A stretch of 64,000 nt of DNA from Termitomyces sp. T153 (Eukaryota; Basidiomycota; Agaricomycetes; Agaricales; Lyophyllaceae): positions 62,001 through 126,000 of the forward strand of contig JACKQL020000066.1 in NCBI GenBank assembly GCA_018296165.2, in the 5' to 3' direction. A program made the position numbers and the translations under genes. Numbering within the stretch: position 1 is the stretch's first letter; the number at the start of each line of letters is the position of its first letter. The notes below the pieces were generated by a model. It searched no databases and was not told the origin of the DNA. It saw only the letters and a program-made list of their open reading frames with translations. Shown one piece after another: positions 1 to 11,189 of the stretch.

Positions 1-2559
1 CATTGGCCTCTGCCTGAGTCAAGCCCCCCTCCTCCAAGCCCCACTGTTCCTCCACCTCCTCTGCAGATTGTGCCTCCAACTATGCTAGGCACTCCCACAA
101 ACCTCACACCTCCAATGCCCTTGCTGTGGCCATCTGCACTGCCATATCATAGTCCTGCCGCTGTTGTGTTCCTATGCTACCTAGTGCTGTGCAGGAAACC
201 TAAAAAAAAAAGAACCCTGGCACTAATTACTAGATAGGGTAGCTGGCAATAGGAAGTTAATAGTAGAGAGTGAGGTCAGTAACCATCCCAGAGAACAAGA
301 GTGAGTGCTTGTGTTATAAGGTGAAGTTAAGAGGAGGTGCTATTGTTAGCTTAAGTCATTAGTGACAGAAAAGGGAATGGGTAAAGGCAAAGCACATTGC
401 TAAGACAAGAGCAAACTTTAAACAATGGTAGGGGAGTGAGGGAATGTAATAGAAAGGAGGAAATAGGAAAACAGAATCAGGAGCACAAATGTAAACTAGT
501 TGCTAGCCACAGTTGCTAGCATTGCTAAGTCGAGATAATATGAAGGGTGCCTGTAGTTGGCACCACACTAGGTTGAAGTCAAAGTTGATAAGGTTTGTTA
601 CTAAGTCAAAGTCAAGGGCAGGTAAGGAACTAGAGTGAAGATAGAGGCAAAGTAAAATCTCAAGCTGGTAGGCTTAGAGATAGACAGATTTGGTTTGAGG
701 GGGAGCTATTCAATCCAATTCTCCTCTTTTCAAGTGTCTATGTACAGGCAGTATTTATATGGTTCCAAAGTATAGTATGGGAAAGTAAGCAAATAGTCAC
801 CACTAGCAATGGCATCTGTCAATGTGTTTATGGTCTGTACAAGGCATCAGTCTGTAACTAGGTAAAAAACTATAAGTAGTCTCTGAAGTGTAGACACCAT
901 TCAAGTATGTTGGTCAAATTCAACAAGGGGAATGATAGCAAAAGGTATATGTCTGGCAATATGCCCATATATGGCAAGAGAAAGCTGTTTTGTCACCAGA
1001 GTTACTAGAGTCACTAATAATCATCACTAGGAAGGGTCTAGGCCTTACTAATCTAGGCCCAAGTTCCAGGTCTCACATGCTAAAGTCCTGTGCTAAGACT
1101 ACCTCAGTCCAAACCTTGGGCTAGGCCCCACATGCTGAGTGTTGTGACTTGTGCCAAATTTAAAATAGTTAGCTGCTGCTAAGTCCAAAATGCCAAAACT
1201 AGTGCTCAGCAACAACTGGGGCTCATCACCACAACACATCCCTCTTTCTCTATACCATGTTACAGTCCTCCCCTGCTCTCCAGAGCTCTCTCTCTCACAT
1301 CATCAATATCCTCAATAACCCCTCCACTCAATAACAAAGGAATGTTTTGGTGATTGAGAGTGCAGGCTTAGAAGAACTCAGTGATGCCCCATTAGCGCTC
1401 CTGAGCTAGGAGAATACATGTGGAACCCAGGAGGGCCTGCTATTGCCTCTTAACCCCACAGCCTCTTGCTGGGCCCCACTTCAGGTGGCAGAGAGGCCCT
1501 CCACTTGCCCTTGTTACATGGCACTGCCTTCTCTTCCCTCCACCTGCTCCACAGGGGTACCACCTTCTCCACTGGCTGCTCCACACTCCCCTTGCCCTCC
1601 AAACCTGAATTCCAGCCTGATACTCAAGCCTTCCAACTCTTGCCCAGCTATCTCCTCACTCAACTCTCCTCCCACCCCTGCTCTGTAGCAACACATGCAG
1701 CACACCACTCCAGCAAAATTGAACATTTCTTGTGTTTAGTGCAGCATGGAAGGCAGACCGATGTGTCATAGCAGAACCCTGCAGTCAGCTTATCAAACTC
1801 GCACAACTCCTCCTGCTGAGTGCAGAGGGTGCACTAGAACAATTGGTCAGCAAACACTGAAAAAAGAGGTAGAGACTTACTAGAGCCTCATTCTGGCACC
1901 ATTCTAGGGTCAGAGGACTCCATGCCTGCTCTAGTACCCCCACAAATACCTCTGGCATCATCTGCACCTGTGGAATCCTCTCCACCTCCAGAACAACATG
2001 GACAATCCCTGCCTCCAGACTGGGCCTCACAGAATGCTCTGGGGCAATGGGAACTGAATGGCCAGCAGGCCCTGACTCCCTCATGTGAGAGGAGCCCCCA
2101 GAAGAACCCACTACTGCTAAGGACAACTCTGCCAAGCTCAATCAGTAACTCTGGAGCAAGAAGAAAAAACACCACACTCATGACAATGAGTTATTGCCTC
2201 TACCTTCCTATTGTCCTGCCACTGCTCAAACTTCTACTGACAATGCTCATACTCCACCCAAATGGCCACACATTTATCACCTGAAGGGGGCAGAGTTGGC
2301 AATGGAGAACACAATGATGGTGTGGCAGAAGACATGGCAAAAAGTTTGGGAACCCCAAGGTATGTCTGACCTTTTTAATGACTTGGAAAGAGCCCTCTGA
2401 TAAATGGCAGCCATGCTTCAACTTCATTCTCCATGCCACCACTGCTCACCATGGTTTAATCAATATTACTTGGCTTTGATTCCCATGCCCTGCCAACTCC
2501 TGACCTATGCCCCATGTCTTGAGGGTCTTGACACTGAAGGAGGAGTGATGTCATGACCC
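1..2559. mobile_element. Decayed repeat-derived DNA, CpG-poor
   Basis: No intact gene is visible. CpG is almost absent while TpG and CpA are plentiful, the mark of a long-methylated repeat. Short open frames around 1420-2400 on the plus strand encode Pro/Ser-rich stretches without a recognisable domain. They look like pieces of a mobile-element protein, but I cannot name the family. Nothing resembling a promoter-gene-terminator unit is seen. Confidence 0.55.
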
Positions 2560-4605
2560 ACTTCCTGGACCCTTGAACATCATTACCAACCCACTTGCTC
2601 CTCTGGAATTTTCTTTGACACCCCATTGAACTTCCCCAACCATTGTACACCCTCAGCACCCACCCCAGATAACTCTGACACTTTTCCAGCAAACCCTGAC
2701 AGCCCCCTGGCTAACTCTGACACCTTCTCTGCAGCCAACAATGCTTTCCTTGACTCTCCTGAACCCCTAGAACACTCCCCTGTCATTCCTGACTCTGCTG
2801 CACATTACCAACTCCTCCCCCTAGCTAGCCCAACCAACTCCAGAGCATCACAACAACCTCAGAATGGCCTGCATCCTCAACTGATCCCATCAGAATATCA
2901 CTGCAGCCCATCCCCTGATCACAACTAATACCCATTGACTCTGCACAACTCTGTCAAGCCCTGCCACCACACTCATTGTCTCTCAGAGCTCTTGAGTAGT
3001 TAGTATATAAATCATAGAGTAGCTCCTTGTACTCTAGTTTTGATATTAACTGCCTTACCTGATGTGTTTCTGATTGTTTCTGTCTTGTGTTTCATATGTC
3101 TTGTGTTTCGTGTTCCATGTTATATTTTCTCTTCTCTCAGTCTCCTAGTCTTATCTCAGTTTCTTAGCCTCATCGCATCTCTATTTCCATTATCATTTTT
3201 GTTATTGTTTCAGATCTATGCTTGAATCTATTTTCATTCCTGTCTCAATCTTGTCTTGACTCCATCTTGTCTTGTTCAACTCCATTTCCATTACTGTGCT
3301 CAAGTCCTTTCAACTTAACACCTTTACAAACTCTGCATTTACAATTACAAACTCAAACATTCTTTGAACCAACTCCAGACTTCACCATTCACTTGGCTCC
3401 AAAAGCTATCAACCTCTGTTGATCCTCCATCAAACTCTGGCCTTGCTCCTATTACTTGCATAGCGATTAATCCTAGACTCCTCCAGACCACCCCAGACTT
3501 GTTCAGATTACTCCCTATTGATTGCCCTCACAAGTCCCCCACACTTAGGCCCTCTCTAAGTGCTCAGTTATCAGTGCAGGGAATCACATCTGCCTAGTAA
3601 GGATTTGCCCAGTGTAGCTGAGCTCCTATGGTCAGCAGAATCTGACAGATGGGGTGCCAGGTACAAGTCCAGAAGTGAGTACTGGGGGTGCAGAGTAAAT
3701 GGAGGCTACACAAGTGATGGGAGCAGAGCTGGAGCTTGATGGAGGATTAACAGAAGTTGATGGGTTTTGAGGCCAAGCAAATAGCAAGGTCTGGAGTTGG
3801 TTTAAAGGATGTTTGAGGTTTGTAATTATAAGCACAGAGTTTGTCAAGGTGTTAAGGTTGAAAGAACTTGAACATGATGAAGGAAATGGAGTCAAACAAG
3901 ACAAGGCAGAGTTGAGACAAGATTGAGACAAGAACAAAAATAGATTCAAGTGAAGATACAAAACAATAATGAGAACAATAACAGAAATAGAGGCAAGACA
4001 AAGCTGGAAAACTGAGATAAGACTTGGAGACTGAGATAAAGGAAAATGTAACACAGAACACAAAACATGAGAGAGAAACAATCAGACTATAAGTAATGTT
4101 AAGCAATATTAAGACTAGAGTACAAGGTGCTACTCTATGACTTATATACTGACTACTGGAGAGCTTCAGGGGACAGTGGGTCTGGCAGTGGGGCTCAACA
4201 GAGCTGTGTAAAGTTGATGGGTATTAGTTGTGATCAGGGGACAGGCCACAATGATATTCTGATGGGATCAGTTGAGGATGCAGGCCATCCCAAAGTCATT
4301 GTGATGCTCCAGAGTAGGTCAGGTAAACCAGGGTGATGAGCTGGTGATGTATGGCAGAGTCAGGAATAGTAAGGGAGGGTTGTAGAGGCTCAGGAGAGTC
4401 AGTAGAAGTGTTGATGGCTGTGAAGAAGGCATCAGAGTTAGCCAGGGGGCCATGAGGCTTTGCTGGAAAAGTATCAGAGTTACTCAGAGTGGGTGCAGAG
4501 GGTGGATGAAGGTTGAGGGAGTTTGATGGAGCATCAGGGAGAACTTCAGAGAAGCAAGCAGGTTGGAAGCAAGCAGGTTGGAAACAAGATCAGGGGTCCA
4601 GGGAG
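2560..4605. repeat. Large imperfect inverted repeat, arms about 0.9 kb
   Basis: The left arm (about 2560-3470) and right arm (about 3695-4605) are reverse complements of each other with many substitutions and small gaps. Anchor matches: CCCCCTGGCTAACTCTGA at 2703-2720 pairs with its complement at 4432-4449, and GTTGATCCTCCATCAA at 3418-3433 pairs with 3735-3750. Centre-to-centre sums (7152-7168) are constant along the arms, so this is one palindrome with a spacer of about 220 bp. Both arms read in the coding sense give similar Ser/Pro/Thr-rich peptides, so two copies of one element probably inserted head to head or one copy was inverted-duplicated. The element family is not recognised. Confidence 0.8.
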
Positions 4606-4649
4606 CAGCACTGCTGGCAGCCAATATATTTTCCTGAGGAAATACTGAA

Positions 4650-4772
4650 AAACAAACCTATTATGCCATTTCCAAACAGTATATTTCCAATGAAAAAAGG
4701 CTCTAAACAATGGAAGAAGCCTTTTTCCAAAGGACAAATATGTCAAAGAAATGGCATGACAGGTTTCTTTTT
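4650..4772. repeat. Imperfect hairpin, MITE-like
   Basis: The segment reading AAACCTATTATGCCATTTCC near 4654 pairs with AAATGGCATGACAGGTTT near 4750-4768. Inside it a second pair, ATTTCCAATGAAAAAAGGCT against AGCCTTTTTCCAAAGGAC, closes on a loop of about 15 nt near 4708-4722. The whole segment could fold into one stem of about 55 bp. This is typical of a small non-autonomous element or half of a TIR pair. No target-site duplication was identified. Confidence 0.55.
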
Positions 4773-4831
4773 CCATTTTTCTAATGGAAACATGTTCCAG
4801 TGCTAGCAGTGCAGGTCATGATAGTTTACAC

Positions 4832-4854
4832 ATAACCTGGTTGAACCAGGTTAT
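4832..4854. repeat. Short perfect palindrome
   Basis: ATAACCTGGTT, then one G, then AACCAGGTTAT: 11-bp arms around a single central base. It lies just outside the long-TIR elements that begin at 4984. Its function is unknown and it may be a relic of an element terminus. Confidence 0.6.
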
Positions 4855-5152
4855 CACCTGCAAATTTCAATGAGTCTTGTATTAGGAGCTCTACAGGAGA
4901 CAATCAAGTCACTTATCATAGCATCTACATGTATTTTAATCCTCAGTTTGAGTCTGAGCCTCTAGTTTTGTATGTTGGGTATAATACACTATATCAACAG
5001 GAATCATTTTATTTGACTTGTTTTAAATTTATATAATAATTTTTACTTGAGAAAAACATATTCAAAATCATATAACATGTTTTAATTGATGTTTCTCAAG
5101 AAATCTATGAGATTTCTTGAAGTGCTATCTGGTACATTTATGGCTTTTAGAT

Positions 5153-5250
5153 ATATTTCTCAATTATCCTCATATTTTTCAATTATCCTCATATTTTTCA
5201 ATTATCCTCATATTTCTTAATTATCCTCATATTTCTCAATTATCCTTGAT
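5153..5250. repeat. 19-bp tandem repeat, about five copies
   Basis: The unit TTTCTCAATTATCCTCATA is repeated about five times with single-base changes inside copy A of the long-TIR element. Copy B has only one such unit at the same place (near 7277), so the array expanded within copy A. Confidence 0.85.
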
Positions 5251-5288
5251 TATTGTTGTCCATATAAAACCATTTCCACTCACTCATT

Positions 5289-5545
5289 GGCTCTAATCAG
5301 CCTCAGTTGCTCTTTGTAATTAAAACACATCTGAGGCTGTGGGTTCTTTATTATTATATGTATTTAGGCCTTGTCTTCTTGCAGAGCATCATTTTTTTTC
5401 AGTCATGTCTTAGATTAGCTCTAGTCAGCCTCAGTTGCTCTTTGTAATTAACACATATTTGAAGCTGTGGGTTCTTTATTATTATATATATTTAGGCCTT
5501 GACTTCTTGTAGAGCATCATTTTTTTTCAGTCATGTTTTAAATTG
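5289..5545. repeat. Tandem duplication, about 128 bp unit
   Basis: Two adjacent copies begin with (G/A)GCTCTA(A/G)TCAGCCTCAG at 5289 and 5417 and run through the same order of blocks to the TTTTTTTTCAGTCATG segment. Copy B of the element (7325-7450) carries one unit only, so this is a local duplication in copy A. Confidence 0.85.
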
Positions 5546-5730
5546 GATTAATAATTATTATTGTGTCCTACTTAAATATGTCTCAGCCACTTGCTGAGTC
5601 TTTAGCTGAGCCAATATCTGTCAAGATTTATGTGTGCTGGCCATTCCTACTCTGTTACATAATAAAACTTTCTTACTTGATACATCATTCAAGACTGCCT
5701 CCAGAGAGATCTTTGAACCCATTAGTACGG

Positions 5731-5835
5731 AGGTCAAATACAGGAATATTGAGATTGAATGCAGAAATATTAAGAACAAATACAGAAATATTGAGGCCAA
5801 ATACAGGGATCTTTCCAATCAATTGAAAAGCTTGA
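5731..5835 (+). repeat. 21-nt coding repeat, heptad coiled coil
   Basis: Consecutive 21-nt units encode seven-residue blocks: KYRNIEI, ECRNIKN, KYRNIEA, KYRDLSN, QLKSLKK. The seven-residue periodicity predicts a coiled coil. The homologous frame in copy B (8055-8150) keeps the units AKCRNIK, AKCRNIE and AKYRDLS before a stop, so this was a coding segment of the element's own protein. The function of that protein is not recognised. Confidence 0.65.
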
Positions 5836-6544
5836 AAAAGTGCATAATATACATTGATCATGACTTGTTCCTGAAGTTTTTTTTCCTGGTTGCAAAATGT
5901 CCAGCATATACTCTGTCAAGTTTTGCTTGACATAGTTCATACAAAAATCCTCAAAGCTACAAATGTTCAATATAATGGCTCTCAACAGCTCCAGCTACTC
6001 TCAGCAGCTGTAAATGCTGCACTGCCACATCCTCCAGTTCTGCAGAGCAGTGCTCTTGAGATGATCTTTATGACTAAGAGTGTCTGTAAACATGGAAATG
6101 CTGCTGCTTATGAGAAAAGTCCAAAAGACATTGGTACAGCTGTTCAAGTTCTGATCTTATAGACTAGGAAAAAAAACATTGTCTAAAAAGCTTGAAAAAG
6201 TGCATAATATACATTGATCATGACTTGTTCCTGAAGTTTTTTTTCCTGGTTGCAAAATGTCTAGCATATACTCTGTCAAGTTTTGCTTGACATAGCTCAT
6301 GCAAAAATCCTCAAAGCTACAAATGTTCAATATAATGGCTTTCAACAGCTCTAGCTACTCTTAGCAGCTGTAAATGCTGCACTGCCACATCCTTCAATTC
6401 TGCAGAGCAGTGCTCTTGAGATGATCTTTATGACTAAGAGTGTCTGTAAATATGAAAATGCTGCTGCTTATGAGAAAAGTCCAAAAGACATTGGTACAGC
6501 TGTTCAAGTTCTAATCTTATAAACCAGGAACAAAAACATTGTCT
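5825..6544. repeat. Exact-period 360-bp tandem duplication
   Basis: Copies at 5825-6184 and 6185-6544 both start AAAGCTTGAAAAAGTGCATA and differ at only a small number of scattered positions, mostly C/T and G/A changes. A more diverged single copy is found at 8140-8412 in copy B. The high identity between the two units suggests a recent duplication relative to the age of the element. Confidence 0.9.
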
Positions 6545-7131
6545 CAAATATACTGTTATATTTATGGTTTTGACCCATCACTAGAAGACATGTAATAATC
6601 ATTTAATGATTTGTATAATTGTGTATTATATTATTGTATATCATATGTAATTAAATACTTGAAATAGCATTAAAAAAGCACTTGTCTATTATGTTATTAT
6701 AATGATATCTACTTACTTATTTAGCCATCTGTCTGAAGACCTGTTAAACAAATTTGATATGGAGAATTTAAAAGTTCCTTAAAAGTTTGCTGTTATAGCA
6801 GTAACCTGTTTTGAGTGGCACTAGTGTGCAGTGCTGACAAAGGCATTCAGAAGCATATGCCTTTTCTGATTTATAGTAGCAATTCTAAGTTTAAGTGCTT
6901 TATAGCCAAGATCAATATCTTTGCAGGTATAAGAATAAATTCAAAATAAAAATAAATTTTGTTCACTCAGTTATGAATGATTCATTCACAACACATTTCA
7001 GAAAATCTCATAAGTTTCTTGGAAAACATCAATTAGAAACATATTATATGATTTTTAATGTTTTTTTCAAGTAGAAATTATTATAAATTTAAAGCTGGTC
7101 AAATAGAATAATTCCGGCTGATATAGTGTAT

Positions 7132-8998
7132 CTTGAATAAATAAAATGATTTTTTTGAACTTTTCTTGAGAAACAGATTATCAATGCAAAAATCATAACA
7201 TGTTTCTAATTGATGTTTTCAAGATACTTATAAGATTTTTTGAAATGCCATCTGGTACATTTATAGCTTTCAAACATATTTCTCAATTATTACTGTTTAT
7301 ATAAGACCATTCCTGCTGACTTGTTGGCTCCACTCAGCCTCAGTTGTTTTTTATAATTGACATGAAGGCTGTAAGTTCTTGATCATTATATCTACTTAAG
7401 CCTTGACTTATTGCAAAGCACCATCTTTTTTTCAGTTGCATTTTAGATTGGATCAACAATTATTATTGTGTCTTACTTTGATATGTCTCATGCCATCCTG
7501 CCAAGTCTTTAGCCAAGCCAACATCTGTCAAAGTTTATAGGTGCTGGTTGTTTCTACTCTGTCACATTATAAAACTTTCTTATCTGACACATTATTTAAG
7601 ACTGCCTCTGGAGAAGCTCTTGAGCAATGGTATTACATGGTTGTTGGGAAGAACTCCAACTACACACATGAGAATATTGCTACTAGTATTCAAGGAGACT
7701 ATGTGTTTTTTCTCTTGCTAAACCTCTGACTTAACTAATTTTTTACTTGCTTCTAAAAATTAGAAAAAACAGCTACAAAAATTTGTAGCCAATAGAAATC
7801 TCCTTCTTGTTAGCATTATCAAGAGTTTCAAAGACTCTAATCCCTGTTTCCTTGTCAAGATGTCAGAAGATGTGGCTCATGGATGGCTGGCTACTGCAGA
7901 AAATGTTGCAATCACAACCAAGGCTGAACAACAGGCTCAAGCTAGTAAAAATATACATCTACTCTCTTTTTCTTTTACATTGAGCAGCTAATTATTTATT
8001 CAGTATTGCTAGCATCTCTTTACAAAATTTTTTAAAGATTCAAGCTGAAAACAGAGGTACTAAGGCTAAATGCAGGAATATTAAGGCTAAATGCAGAAAT
8101 ATTGAGGCTAAATACAGGGATCTTTCTAATTAACTAAAAAAGCTTGAAAAAGTGCATAATGTATGTTGATCATGACTTGTTTCTGAGGTTTTTTTTCTGA
8201 TACAAAATGTCCAGCATATCCTTTGTCAAGTTTTGCTCAACATAGGCTCATGCAAAATCTTCAAAGCTACAGATGTTCAATATGATGGCTCTCAACAGCC
8301 CTGGCTACTTTTAGCAGCTGTAAATGCTGCACTGCTGGATGAGAAAAGTCCAGAAAACATTGGTATAGCTGTTTTGAGTTTTGATCTTATAGACTAGGAA
8401 AAAAACACATTGTCTCAAATATACTGTTATGTTTATGGTTTTGACCCATCACTGAAAAACATGGAATTATCATTTGATGATTTGTATTATTGTGTATCAT
8501 ATGTCACAATATATGTAATTAGATGCTTTAGATACTTGAGATAGCATCAAGAAAGCACTTGTCTATTATGTTACTATAATGATATCTACTTATTCATTTA
8601 GCCATCTGTTCTGGTGAAGACCTGTTAAACAAATTTGATACAGGAAATTTGAAAGTTCCTCAAAAGTCTGCTGTTATAGCAGTAATCTTTTTTGAGTAGC
8701 ACTGGTGTGCAGTGCTGGCAGAGGCATTCAGAAATGCATGCCTTTTTTGATCCATGGTGGCATCCATGGCCAAGATCAACATCTTTGCTGGTATAAGAAC
8801 AAGCTTAGGATGAGAATAAATTTTATCCACTCAGTCATAGATGATGTGCTCATGACATGTACTTCAGGAAATCTCATAACTTTTTAAGAAACATCAATTA
8901 GAAACATGTCATATGATTTCTAATTTTTTTCTCAAGTGGAAATTATTATATAAATTCCAAACTAGTCAAATAAAATGATGCCTGTTCATATAGTGTAT
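7132..8998. mobile_element. Long-TIR DNA element, copy B (direct tandem of copy A)
   Basis: The order of blocks is the same as in copy A: left TIR remnant (about 7165-7245, core CATAACATGTTTCTAATTG), the AGCCTCAG block, the CTTTCTTATCTGAC block, the heptad-coding block, the AAAGCTTGAAAAAG block, and the right TIR (about 8872-8998, ending TATAGTGTAT). It lacks the internal duplications of copy A and has extra sequence around 7740-8040. No intact reading frame or recognised transposase motif is present. The outermost part of its left TIR differs from copy A. Confidence 0.7.
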
Positions 8999-9185
8999 CT
9001 TGAGTAGATAAAATAATTTTTCTTTGAACTTTTCTTCAGAAACAGATTATAAACACAAATCATATTTCTCACTGTAATTATTTAGGAACTTTGATTATGT
9101 TTCTTTTCACTGTATCTCAAATTTTTTTTTGGTTAACATGAGTTAGAAACATCTTTGTTTCTTTCTTGAGAAAAATAAATTAAAA
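8999..9185. mobile_element. Truncated third start of the long-TIR element
   Basis: The sequence from CTTGAGTAGATAAAATAAT through the AGAAACAGATTATAAACAC segment repeats the start of copy B (7132-7200). It then loses similarity after about 9070 and stops at the change to CpG-containing DNA near 9190. I infer a truncated copy at the edge of the gene island. Confidence 0.6.
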
Positions 9186-10016
9186 AATCTTAAAATGTTT
9201 TGTCCTGCGATGATCTCACGCCTCTGGCTACTTACTAATAGTTACTATCTGCAGGCCTTGGTGATTCGGGTGAGGCGCCAACTCATGCTGAAATTGTCTG
9301 TGAAGGTGATAATGATGGTGCGGAAAGGACTCACCGTCAATCGTCCTCGTGTATCTTCCGTCAGCTTCTACTTGAGCCGGAGAAACTTGAAGCCTTTGGA
9401 CACCTCTGCGAAGCTTCAAGACGAAATCAATGTTCTGTCACTGAGCTCAAAACATATTTATATAGAACCACAGTTTGATAACAACATCCGTTTTGGAAGG
9501 AAACGCTGGCCATCATGGATCATGATCAGCCGTTGATCAATTTTACTGTTACATTTCCCGCTGAGCAGTGCCTCTGACCATCGCCATTCCCAAGACGATA
9601 CCTGTGGATATGATCTATATAGCCCTCTTCCGAACTTTTTATGAAGCGACGAACAGATTATCTTCATCTGCTCCCTGTTTTCACAGCAGGAAGGGGTATC
9701 TGGGACAACGAAATCTTCCGATCCAGAATCGTGGAGAGAAATTATATTCCATACTGAACACATACAACAACTCGCGATGTTCACGATTTTGCCTTTCGAC
9801 TTAAGATGTGTTGTGTTATTGTCATATTCCCAAGAGCACCTTTCCCTTATATTGTCTATCAGAAGGAAAAGAGACGGCGAACACAGCTCTTGATGTGAGT
9901 TTTGTCATATGATGACTGGTCTAGCTTCGCTGTTCATCAATTTTTTCTCCCGGTTAATCAATCCCGCTTCCTTTTAATACTAGGAATCAACGACTACGTG
10001 CAACGATTTCAGCAAG
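9186..10016. other. Boundary region without a supported gene
   Basis: Base composition changes here from CpG-free AT-rich DNA to ordinary CpG-containing DNA. Short frames exist on both strands (for example 9195-9536 plus and 9458-9784 minus), but none has a signal peptide, domain or splice pattern I can support. The last 120 bp resemble the sequence just upstream of the second array gene (CTTTTTATACTAG near 12118, CTTTTAATACTAGG near 9974), so it is probably promoter DNA of the first array gene. Confidence 0.5.
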
Positions 10017-11189
10017 ATGCCTCCACGAGCCTCGAGTGTGTTCAAGGTGATGTTGTGTACTTGCTTTTCCCTGCTGCTTTGGTGTGTCATAACCCTCGAC
10101 CTCATGGCTGAGCCCTACCCAATAATGTCCCAAAATCAAATGTACGTGAGAGTTCTCCAAATTATGCGCGTTGGAAATAACAGAATTCAAGAAAAACCAG
10201 TGCAGGGACCAGAATGCTAAGTCAACTTGATAGAAGAAATAGTAGCTCAAACTCAACATTAGAAACAAGTCCGGCATCCAGCACTTCGTGCGTCTTCGTG
10301 ATGAGTTCAAATGAAAGTCCAAATGTTGATCAGGGCCTGTTAGTTCAACAACAAGCGTAGGAACCACACCATTATCCGTTTCTTCGCCCACATCGGCTCC
10401 ATCGACCATCACTTCCAATTCCACCTCAACGTCCATCACAAGCATGACCAGCAATCCAATATCAACAACCAACGCAGGTCACAGCCGGCGCATCGGTAGA
10501 ATTGTCGGAGGCGTTCTTGGGGGCGTATTCGGCCTAGCTGTTCTTACCGCAACTATCATTTTCTGTCATCGTAAGCGTCAGAACCCATCGGACCTTGACC
10601 TTCTGCGGGCTACGAGAGGTACCAACGTATCTCCATCTCCGTCATTGCAAGAGGGTATGCCCAGCCTTACGGTAACTCACTTTTGCTAAGTTTTTCTTTA
10701 GAATGGTCAACAAGAATGGACGCGGCGATGGTCGAGGCCGCGAAGCAAACGGAAAGAGTTCGTTCTCGAGCAGGAAGCACACCCCACCTATCAACTTACG
10801 ATGGTTATCATTGTACAAGTGGATGGCAGAGTCCGGATACAATAGGGGAGAGGAATTTGTATGGATCTCCTGGTCGAGTCCTCAGTCCTGCAACCCCACT
10901 GCCTCTGCCAGAGATACCTCAGGGAGAGCATTTGCAGAATCCTAGATATCTAGAATCTAGTGAGGAGACTGGGACTGCAGAGGCCAATGATGCGCCGGAT
11001 CAGGATTTTCAGAGTTCGACTGCATCATTGACAACGACCACAAGCGGGAGCCTGGATAGCGACGAGAAAAATTTCGAATGGGAACGAGAAAGGCGTCGCG
11101 AGGAGGTTTTTGAACGGATGCGGAAGGTGCTTGACGATGGTTCAAATGGCTTTGACTCGTGTGCGGATGATGTTAGGAGTGAAAAGTAA
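10017..11189 (+). CDS. Single-pass membrane protein, array gene A (ectodomain reduced)
   Basis: The supported exons are about 10333-10654, containing a Ser/Thr-rich stalk and the transmembrane helix, and 10702-11189, containing the cytoplasmic tail. The helix is glycine-rich (RIGRIVGGVLGGVFGLAVL) and followed by HRKRQ, so the C terminus should be cytoplasmic. A phase-1 intron after the codons for SLQE is shared by all four array genes. The tail ends in an Arg/Glu-rich helix with ERMRKVLDDG. The candidate ATG at 10017 (MPPRASSV) aligns with the start of gene B, but the exon with the beta-domain found in B, C and D is missing. How 10017 connects to the stalk exon is unresolved, so the gene may be truncated or a pseudogene. 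No known family name is assigned. Confidence 0.6.

Larger units (their letters stand above)
4984..7131. mobile_element. Long-TIR DNA element, copy A
   Basis: The first 140 bp or so (4984-5125, starting ATACACTATATC) is repeated as its reverse complement at 6992-7131 (ending GATATAGTGTAT), giving terminal inverted repeats of about 140 bp. The interior is AT-rich, lacks CpG and carries three internal tandem duplications (listed separately). Fragments of a lysine-rich coiled-coil reading frame occur on the plus strand around 5560-5900, but no transposase catalytic motif could be recognised. It is followed directly by a second copy in the same orientation. Confidence 0.75.

Noticed and set aside
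5153..5250. CRISPR-like array
   Set aside because: The 19-bp units are contiguous without spacers, and the genome is fungal.
9195..9804. Open frames on both strands at the left edge of the gene island
   Set aside because: No signal peptide, domain, splice pattern or family resemblance; similar lengths occur by chance.
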